From positions 1,232-19,641 of the forward strand of contig DCGN01000117.1 of the NCBI GenBank assembly GCA_002315275.1: a stretch of 18,410 bases of DNA, given 5' to 3'. The stretch is from Clostridiales bacterium UBA1777 (GTDB lineage Bacteria > Bacillota > Clostridia > Oscillospirales > Oscillospiraceae). Of this stretch, positions 13,296 to 18,410 are shown piece by piece. Under the pieces are notes generated by a model that saw only the letters and a list, made by a program, of their open reading frames with translations, did no database searches and had not been told where the DNA came from. The translations under genes were made by a program, and so were the position numbers. How positions within the stretch are numbered: position 1 is the first letter of the stretch; the number at the start of each line of letters is the position of its first letter.

Positions 13296-14378
13296 ATGAA
13301 CAGAGAACAGGTTTTCAATTACTGCGCAGGCCCGTCTACCATGCCGGACAGCGTGTTGAAAAAGGCTCAGGCCGAGATACTCAACTTCAACGGAACGGGC
13401 GTTTCCATCATGGAGATCAACCACAGAGGCAAGGATTTTACCGCTGTTCTTGAGGAGACAAAGTATAGACTCAAGCGCATAATGAATATCCCCGATACGC
13501 ACGATATCCTGTTCCTGCAGGGCGGTGCTTCCCTCCAGTTTGCCGCTATCCCGATGAATCTGCTTGAGGACGGCGAGGCTGACTATGCCATTACCGGTAA
13601 CTTCTCAAAGCGCGCCGCAAATGAGGCCAAGAAGTACGGCAAGATAAACATTGCCTGCGATACGACGGAGTCGAACCATATTTATATCCCCGCCCAGAAT
13701 GAGCTTAAGCTGACGGATGGCGCTAAATACTTCTACTACTGCGCAAACAACACCGTATTCGGTACAGAGTGGCAGTATACTCCGAAGGTCAGCGTTCCTC
13801 TCGTGAGCGATATGTCCTCGGATATTCTTACTCGCAAGGTCGACGTTTCCAAGTACGGCATTATATACGCCGGCGCACAGAAGAACATGTCCGCCGCAGG
13901 TGTTACTGTCGTTATTATCGATAAGCGCCTTGCGGGACGCGAGATGCCTATCACGCCGATGGTCATGAGCTACAAGCAGATGCTTGAGACAAATTCCGTT
14001 TTGAACACGCCTCCGTGCTGGTGCATCTACATGCTCGACCTTATGCTCGAGTGGCTTGAAAGCGAAGGCGGCATTGATGCTATGGAAGAGCGCAAGAAAA
14101 TCAAAGCGGGCAAGGTTTATGACTTCATTGACAACAGCACCTTCTACAAGGCAAAGGCACTTCCCGGCTCAAGAAGCTATATGAATATCACGTTTACGAC
14201 CGGCAGCGAGGAGCGCGACGTGGAATTTGCAACAGAGGCTGCCTCCAAGGGCCTCATCTGCCTCAAGGGTCACAAGGTCGCAGGCGGGCTCAGAGCATCC
14301 CTCTACAACGCGATGCCTATGGAAGGCGCGGATGTACTTATTAACTTCATGAAGGAATTTGAGAGAGCACATGTTTGA
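13296..14378 (+). CDS. serC: phosphoserine aminotransferase SerC
   Basis: SerC transfers an amino group from glutamate to 3-phosphohydroxypyruvate, the second step of serine synthesis. The 360-residue product has full family length: NYCAGPSTMP (8-17), INHRGKDF (41-48), FLQGGASLQFA (73-83), the SDMSSD strand (171-176), the PLP lysine K196 in YAGAQKN, and the C-terminal KGHKVAGGLRASLYNA segment that binds the substrate phosphate. The ATG has an AGGGGTGA site close upstream and sits about 50 nt after the expected transcription start. The end of the gene overlaps the serA start by 8 nt, so the two enzymes of the pathway are coupled. A phosphoserine phosphatase gene (serB) is not in the window. 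Confidence 0.96.
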   Translation: MNREQVFNYCAGPSTMPDSVLKKAQAEILNFNGTGVSIMEINHRGKDFTAVLEETKYRLKRIMNIPDTHDILFLQGGASLQFAAIPMNLLEDGEADYAITGNFSKRAANEAKKYGKINIACDTTESNHIYIPAQNELKLTDGAKYFYYCANNTVFGTEWQYTPKVSVPLVSDMSSDILTRKVDVSKYGIIYAGAQKNMSAAGVTVVIIDKRLAGREMPITPMVMSYKQMLETNSVLNTPPCWCIYMLDLMLEWLESEGGIDAMEERKKIKAGKVYDFIDNSTFYKAKALPGSRSYMNITFTTGSEERDVEFATEAASKGLICLKGHKVAGGLRASLYNAMPMEGADVLINFMKEFERAHV

Positions 14379-15534
14379 GATAAAGACAATGAACACGATA
14401 TCTCCCGCGGGCATAGATGTCCTGAGAAAACAGGGCTGCCGTGTCGGCGAGGATATCAAGGCACCCGACGCCATGCTTATCCGCAGCGCGGAGCTTCACG
14501 GCTATGATTTCAACGAAGACCTTCTTGCAATAGGAAGAGCGGGCGCGGGCTATAACAACATCCCCATTGAGGAATGCGCAGAGAAGGGAATAGTTGTTTT
14601 CAACAGCCCCGGAGCAAACGCGGAGGCCGTAAAGGAGCTTGAGCTCTGCTCGATGGTCATGGCCTCTCGTGACGTTCTCGGCAGTATCGACTGGGTGAAG
14701 ACGATCGCGGACAGGGGAGAAGCGATCCCCGCTCTCGTTGAAAAGGGCAAGAGCAGCTTTGCCGGTCCGGAGCTTCTCGGCAAGACTCTCGGCGTTATGG
14801 GTCTCGGAGCAGTCGGAGCGCTCGTTGCAAATATTGCAATAGAGCTCGGAATGACGGTTTACGGGTATGACCCTTTCATGTCCGTTGATGCGGCGTGGAG
14901 ACTGTCAAGGCAGGTAGTTCACGCTGAGACGGCGGATGAGCTGTACGAAAATTGCGACTATATCAGCCTCAACATTCCGTATTCGGAGCAGACACATCAT
15001 ATGCTCAATGCCGATGCGCTCTATAAGATGAAAAAGGGTATTCGCATTATAAACGAGTCCCGCGCAGAGGTGGTTGACGATGATGCGATGCTTCAGGCAC
15101 TTGAGGACGGTCAGGTCGGCCGCTATATGACGGACTTCCCCAACGAGAAGATACTCCGCGGAAAAAACGTCACCGCAATGCCGCATCTCGGTGCATGCAC
15201 GCCCGAAAGCGAGGACAGATGCGCCGTCATGGCCGCAAAGCAGCTTTGCGATTATCTTGTTGACGGAAACATCAGAAATTCCGTCAATCTCCCGTCGGTC
15301 TCTCTCAACAGAATGGGTGTTTGCAGGCTTTGCGTTATCCACAGAAATGTGCCGAGAATGCTGACAAAGATACTCGATTTCATAAGCGAGAGAAATATCA
15401 ACGTTGAGCACATGATAAACAAGCCGCGCGATAAGTATGCATACACGATCATCGACCTCGGAGACAGCATCGGCGAGGATGTGGCGGACAGCATAAGAAA
15501 AATGGACAACGTCCTTCGCGTAAGAGTCATCTGA
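14371..15534 (+). CDS. serA: D-3-phosphoglycerate dehydrogenase SerA with C-terminal ACT domain
   Basis: SerA oxidises 3-phosphoglycerate to 3-phosphohydroxypyruvate with NAD, the first step of serine synthesis. From ATG 14371 the product has 387 residues, the short SerA type. The nucleotide-binding turn is GLGAVG (144-149), with acidic D167 at the end of the next strand. Catalytic residues appear as R231 (NESRAEVVDD), E259 (DFPNE) and H272 (MPHLGACTPE). An ACT-like domain follows from about 318 to the end and may give feedback control by serine. I preferred ATG 14371 over an in-frame TTG at 14359: it overlaps the serC stop by 8 nt and has purine-rich sequence upstream. It is placed after serC, opposite to pathway order. 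A strong terminator follows. Confidence 0.95.
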   Translation: MFEIKTMNTISPAGIDVLRKQGCRVGEDIKAPDAMLIRSAELHGYDFNEDLLAIGRAGAGYNNIPIEECAEKGIVVFNSPGANAEAVKELELCSMVMASRDVLGSIDWVKTIADRGEAIPALVEKGKSSFAGPELLGKTLGVMGLGAVGALVANIAIELGMTVYGYDPFMSVDAAWRLSRQVVHAETADELYENCDYISLNIPYSEQTHHMLNADALYKMKKGIRIINESRAEVVDDDAMLQALEDGQVGRYMTDFPNEKILRGKNVTAMPHLGACTPESEDRCAVMAAKQLCDYLVDGNIRNSVNLPSVSLNRMGVCRLCVIHRNVPRMLTKILDFISERNINVEHMINKPRDKYAYTIIDLGDSIGEDVADSIRKMDNVLRVRVI

Positions 15535-15547
15535 ATAATTGATTTAA

Positions 15548-15584
15548 AAAGCACGGTTCACTTCAGTGAGGTGAACCGTGCTTT
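15548..15584. terminator. bidirectional rho-independent terminator between serA and plsC
   Basis: A perfect 14-bp stem (15548-15561 with 15571-15584) and a 9-nt loop lie between two convergent genes. The stem ends in Ts in both directions (CTTTAAAATT rightward, TTTTTAAATC leftward), so it should end both serA and plsC transcripts. Confidence 0.9.
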
Positions 15585-15588
15585 AAAA

Positions 15589-16737
15589 TTAGATTTCGCC
15601 TTTAACTATCTTGTACAGATAGATATATTTAAGCCCGCAGAACTCTGTGCCTGATTTGACCTCAAACATTCCGAGGTGACTGCAATTAAGTATCAGAGAG
15701 TTTCTCGCGTATATTGCAAAGCCGTCAAGCTCTGAAAGTGGGAAAACCCTGCCGCAGCATTCAAGCCTGTCCTTATATGCCGTCAGCGTGCCCTCTTTCT
15801 CTTCGGCTATATCGTGGTTGCTGCCCATCGTCTGAAGACGGACTGTATCTGAGAAAATAGGGGAGGACTCATCGGCGGAGCTTACTATTTCCTTGAGAGC
15901 CGCCCTTTGCTTCCTGTCAAGCTCTGTGACGGTGAACTTTTCGCCTTTATCATCAGTCAGCATGCCTAATTCATCATATGATGCCCTCCAGCCGCATTCG
16001 CAGAATACGGATGTATCATCAGAACGAAGGGTAAGCCTGCCGCACTTGGGGCAGATGAAAAGTGCTGAATCAAGTCCCAACGCAAGATTTTTACCCTTGA
16101 AGCGGATCTGCCTTTGCGACTGGGTTTCGTAAGCGTTTTCCTGAAGGTCGCGAACAATAGCGCTGTTCGCCTCGGCGGGAGTCATCGCTTTGAGCTCCTC
16201 CGGAGTGTATACATGGACGATCCTTCCGGAAACCTTGCCGCGCCTCATGGTCGTGCTCCAGCGCGGCTGCGTGAGGTAGCCGCCTTCTATTCTATATGTG
16301 ACAACGGGAACTCCGACTGAGCGTGCGAGGTTTCCTGCGGAATTGGCGATAGGACCTGTGATGCCGTTGAAGGATCTGTTGCCCTCGGGGAATAGGCATA
16401 CGCTTCTGCCTTTTTTTAATGAGCTCATTATTTCCTTGACGGTTTTGATACCGGCTTTGCCCTTTTGATGGATGATCGGGTGGAACAGATACATTAATAC
16501 CTTTGTCCAAAACCCTTTGCGCATAATGTGCTCACTTGCAACAAAGTACATATGTCTGCGGGAGGAATATGCGACCAAAACAGGGTCAAGATCAAGCGTA
16601 TGGTTTACAAGGAGGAGATACGGAGCCTTGAGCTTCCTGAGACTTTCACCCTTGAAGTTGAGCTTCAAGGCAAAGATCCAGCCGAACAGATTGATTGCTG
16701 CTTCGTAAACCCATTTGTGGCGTTTAAAACCGTCCAA
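15589..16737 (-). CDS. PlsC-family acyltransferase with zinc ribbon and C-terminal extra domain
   Basis: Residues 1-205 form a 1-acylglycerol-3-phosphate O-acyltransferase domain, which moves a fatty acyl group onto lysophosphatidic acid at the membrane. The HX4D motif is NHTLDLD (45-51) and motif III is FPEGNRS (116-122); TYRIEGGYLTQPRW (147-160) is a further conserved segment. After it comes a zinc ribbon with C229, C232, C246 and C248 (CPKC and CEC), then a charged stretch and a C-terminal beta-rich region (about 315-382) that may be a PH/GRAM-like fold. PlsC enzymes are usually about 200-250 residues, so this is an extended form; the acceptor could differ from LPA. The start is TTG 16737, with AGAGGTGAT just upstream; the nearby ATG is out of frame and soon stops. 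A divergent promoter serves it. Confidence 0.88.
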   Translation of the reverse strand: MDGFKRHKWVYEAAINLFGWIFALKLNFKGESLRKLKAPYLLLVNHTLDLDPVLVAYSSRRHMYFVASEHIMRKGFWTKVLMYLFHPIIHQKGKAGIKTVKEIMSSLKKGRSVCLFPEGNRSFNGITGPIANSAGNLARSVGVPVVTYRIEGGYLTQPRWSTTMRRGKVSGRIVHVYTPEELKAMTPAEANSAIVRDLQENAYETQSQRQIRFKGKNLALGLDSALFICPKCGRLTLRSDDTSVFCECGWRASYDELGMLTDDKGEKFTVTELDRKQRAALKEIVSSADESSPIFSDTVRLQTMGSNHDIAEEKEGTLTAYKDRLECCGRVFPLSELDGFAIYARNSLILNCSHLGMFEVKSGTEFCGLKYIYLYKIVKGEI

Positions 16738-16776
16738 AGGACATCACCTCTGTCTGCATTTTACAGTATATTGCAA

Positions 16777-16805
16777 ATTATATCAATAGTGAGCAGAATA
16801 GTAAA
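16777..16805 (-). promoter_or_regulatory. promoter for the PlsC-family gene
   Basis: On the minus strand TTTACT (16805-16800), a 17-bp spacer and TATAAT (16782-16777) lie about 40 bp before the TTG start. Confidence 0.7.
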
Positions 16806-16826
16806 GGAAAACATCAATTACGAGGA

Positions 16827-16855
16827 TTGACATTTGAAAAGCAAAGTTTTAAACT
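16827..16855 (+). promoter_or_regulatory. promoter for the MFS transporter gene
   Basis: A perfect TTGACA (16827-16832), a 17-bp spacer and TAAACT (16850-16855) precede the gene. A 13-bp palindrome (16844-16856) covers the -10 box and a 10-bp palindrome (16859-16868) lies at the expected start, so regulation is possible. Confidence 0.65.
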
Positions 16856-16896
16856 TACAAATCGATTTATTGAAAGAAAAAACGGAGCTTAAATAA

Positions 16897-18165
16897 ATGA
16901 CATCTTCACTTCTTCGTAAAGCACCGAAATACAGATTCGCCGTATTCGTGCTTTTGATGTTTCCTTATATACTCGTGTATGTCGGCATTCAGATAATATC
17001 TTCTGTAGGCCCTGATATTATGTCAACCTTATCCGTGGGCGAAAGCAAGCTCAGCCTTCTGTCCTCTCTCGGGTCGCTGTCAAAGGCTTTTCTCGCTGTT
17101 GTATCCGGCGCGCTCGCGGGCAGGATAGGCGGCAAGAAGGTCGTTGTCGGCGGTCTTTGCATAATGGCAATATCGGGCGTGCTGTACATGCTCGGCGCGA
17201 GAAGCTTTCCGATACTCTGTGTTGTCCGCCTTGTTCAGGGGGCGGGCAGCGGCCTTACCTCCGGCTGCCTTACCGCACTTCTCAGCGCATGGTTCCCGAA
17301 GAAGGAGCGAGGCACGGCACAGGGCGCTATGAGCTGCTTCTTCGGAGGAAGCGTTTCTATCGCGACTGTGTATGCGTATGCCTGCGAGACTGTTGGCATG
17401 GCGTGGAATATGACCATCGGTATTATGCTCCTTGCCGTCGGCGCTGTTATGGCTATAATGATGGCAGTTTTCTATAAGGATGTCAAGACCGTTTACGGCG
17501 TGAGTTTTATAGATGAAGTCATGGGCGGCAGCGACTGCGCCGAAGAGAAAAAGACAGCGCGCGAGGGCATGCCTTCAACATGGAGAGAGATCTTCCGTTT
17601 TCCGGGCTTCTGGATAACCGGCACGATGGAGTTTTTCTATTGCGCATCCTGCTTCGGAGCGGGCTTTATCATGCCGCTGTTTATAACCTCATGCGGCTTC
17701 GAGGGCGCGACAGCCGCAAGCATAATGACAGTCGGGACGCTCAGCAGCATTGCAACGTCGTTTATCGGCGGTGTTATGAGCGACAGGCTCTTCAAAGCAA
17801 GACGCTCCGAAATGGTGATTTTGGGCTACGGAGGAGCGGCTGTCCTGTTCCTCGCGATAGCACTTCTCGGCAGGAGCATGTCGGCAGCTGTGCTTACCGC
17901 GGTATACTTCTTAGCGTACGGCGCTCTGATGCTCGCATCCTCTCCCGCGTGGGTAATACCCGTGGAGATCGTCGCACCGAAGTTCGCGCCTCAGTCTCTC
18001 GGCACATGCATCACTTTCTCTGGGATAGGCGGCTTTTGCGCCACCTATGCTCTCGGCGGATTTACTGAGAAAATCGGTATAGGTGCGGGTATGCTCGTGC
18101 TTGTGGTCTGCATGACGATAGTTGCGCTCTGCGCATTTGTTATGAAAAAGAAATACAGAGCATAA
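16897..18165 (+). CDS. major facilitator superfamily (MFS) transporter
   Basis: The 422-residue protein has about twelve membrane helices split by a cytoplasmic loop near 195-232, the usual MFS layout. Motif A appears as GALAGRIGGKKV after helix 2, and the helix-4 motif as RLVQGAGSG, followed by AWFPKKERGTAQG in the helix 4-5 loop, common in anion and organic-acid porters. The second half repeats motif A as GGVMSDRLFKARRSE. The substrate cannot be read from sequence. The ATG has a GGAG site about 10 nt upstream. Its promoter is divergent from that of the PlsC gene. No hairpin terminator is seen before the lipoprotein gene, which has its own promoter. Confidence 0.92.
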   Translation: MTSSLLRKAPKYRFAVFVLLMFPYILVYVGIQIISSVGPDIMSTLSVGESKLSLLSSLGSLSKAFLAVVSGALAGRIGGKKVVVGGLCIMAISGVLYMLGARSFPILCVVRLVQGAGSGLTSGCLTALLSAWFPKKERGTAQGAMSCFFGGSVSIATVYAYACETVGMAWNMTIGIMLLAVGAVMAIMMAVFYKDVKTVYGVSFIDEVMGGSDCAEEKKTAREGMPSTWREIFRFPGFWITGTMEFFYCASCFGAGFIMPLFITSCGFEGATAASIMTVGTLSSIATSFIGGVMSDRLFKARRSEMVILGYGGAAVLFLAIALLGRSMSAAVLTAVYFLAYGALMLASSPAWVIPVEIVAPKFAPQSLGTCITFSGIGGFCATYALGGFTEKIGIGAGMLVLVVCMTIVALCAFVMKKKYRA

Positions 18166-18172
18166 AAAACAT

Positions 18173-18200
18173 TTGTAAATTAATTTTTCTTTGCTATAAT
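18173..18200 (+). promoter_or_regulatory. promoter for the lipoprotein gene
   Basis: A perfect TATAAT (18195-18200) with TTGTAA (18173-18178) at 16-bp spacing lies 48 bp before the start codon, in an A/T-rich stretch. AGGAG at 18236-18240 is the ribosome site, 8 nt before the ATG. Confidence 0.65.
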
Positions 18201-18248
18201 TAACTTAAGATCCTCGCGATAATACAACATATAAAAGGAGAAGACGTA

Positions 18249-18410
18249 ATGAAAAACACAAAACTGATCGCTCTTCTGTTGGCGGCCGTTATGGTCATGT
18301 CTCTGTGCGCATGCGGCTCGCAGCCTGCAGAGGAAAAGCCTGCCGAGACACCCGCAGCGGCACCTGCCGAAGCGCCTGCAGCAGAAGCTCCAGCTGAAGA
18401 GCCTGCTGTT
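18249..18410 (+). CDS. lipoprotein, N-terminal part only (cut by window end)
   Basis: Only 54 codons are visible. They encode a lipoprotein signal peptide: basic MKNTK, a hydrophobic core, and the lipobox LCAC with lipidated C22. A Pro/Ala/Glu-rich linker follows (24-54), built from PAE- and AP-type repeats, which would hold a domain away from the membrane. Leaders of this kind in Clostridia most often belong to solute-binding proteins of ABC transporters, but the functional domain lies outside the window, so no function is assigned. The gene is open at the 3' end; nothing suggests it is broken. Confidence 0.85.
   Translation, partial: MKNTKLIALLLAAVMVMSLCACGSQPAEEKPAETPAAAPAEAPAAEAPAEEPAV

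Overview
The window looks like chromosomal housekeeping DNA from a member of Bacillota, class Clostridia, probably an uncultured anaerobic gut lineage. The grounds are the FHA-RodA and PbpA pair, a PssA with the long CDP-alcohol motif seen in clostridia, an NBP35-type Mrp beside a NifX-like protein, a clostridial-type lipoprotein leader, strong AGGAGG-type ribosome sites and sigma-A promoters close to TTGACA-N17-TATAAT. Base composition is moderate and codon use looks even. I see no phage, insertion sequence, integrase or CRISPR array.

Layout. Positions 1-212 hold a strong leftward promoter that fires into a 47-nt tRNA-like sequence lacking a recognisable anticodon stem and T arm. From 213 to 4885 everything reads leftward in three units: rsmI plus a SAM methyltransferase (promoter 2281-2309); a NUDIX hydrolase plus pssA (ending at a hairpin, 2343-2368); and a Mrp/NBP35 ATPase translationally coupled to a NifX-like protein with a ten-cysteine tail (promoter 4931-4958, terminator 3575-3604). 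A rightward operon (5075-10702, promoter 5010-5038) encodes an FHA-RodA glycosyltransferase, a PbpA transpeptidase, an ABC-F ATPase and a YdcF-family protein, mostly with 4-nt overlaps. A NifS/IscS-type cysteine desulfurase (leftward) is divergent from mtaB (rightward), and the desulfurase promoter lies inside the mtaB coding start. A serC-serA operon follows with a near-consensus promoter and a strong terminator. The right end has a leftward PlsC-zinc-ribbon acyltransferase divergent from an MFS transporter, then the first 54 codons of a lipoprotein.

How the genes fit together. Envelope work (FHA-RodA with PbpA, YdcF, PssA, PlsC), ribosome and tRNA modification (RsmI, MtaB, perhaps the second methyltransferase, ABC-F) and iron-sulfur or sulfur handling (Mrp, NifX-like, cysteine desulfurase, MtaB) dominate. 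Serine made by SerC and SerA feeds cysteine, the desulfurase substrate, and is also the PssA head group; that link is metabolic and is not evidence of co-regulation.

Most worth a second look are the NifX-like protein with its Cys/Gly tail coupled to Mrp, the FHA-RodA fusion with no kinase nearby, the promoter-driven tRNA-like remnant at the left edge, and the promoter of the desulfurase lying inside mtaB. I see no clearly unprecedented multi-gene system. No gap above 300 bases lacks a gene; the longest intergenic stretch is the left-edge RNA region (1-212).
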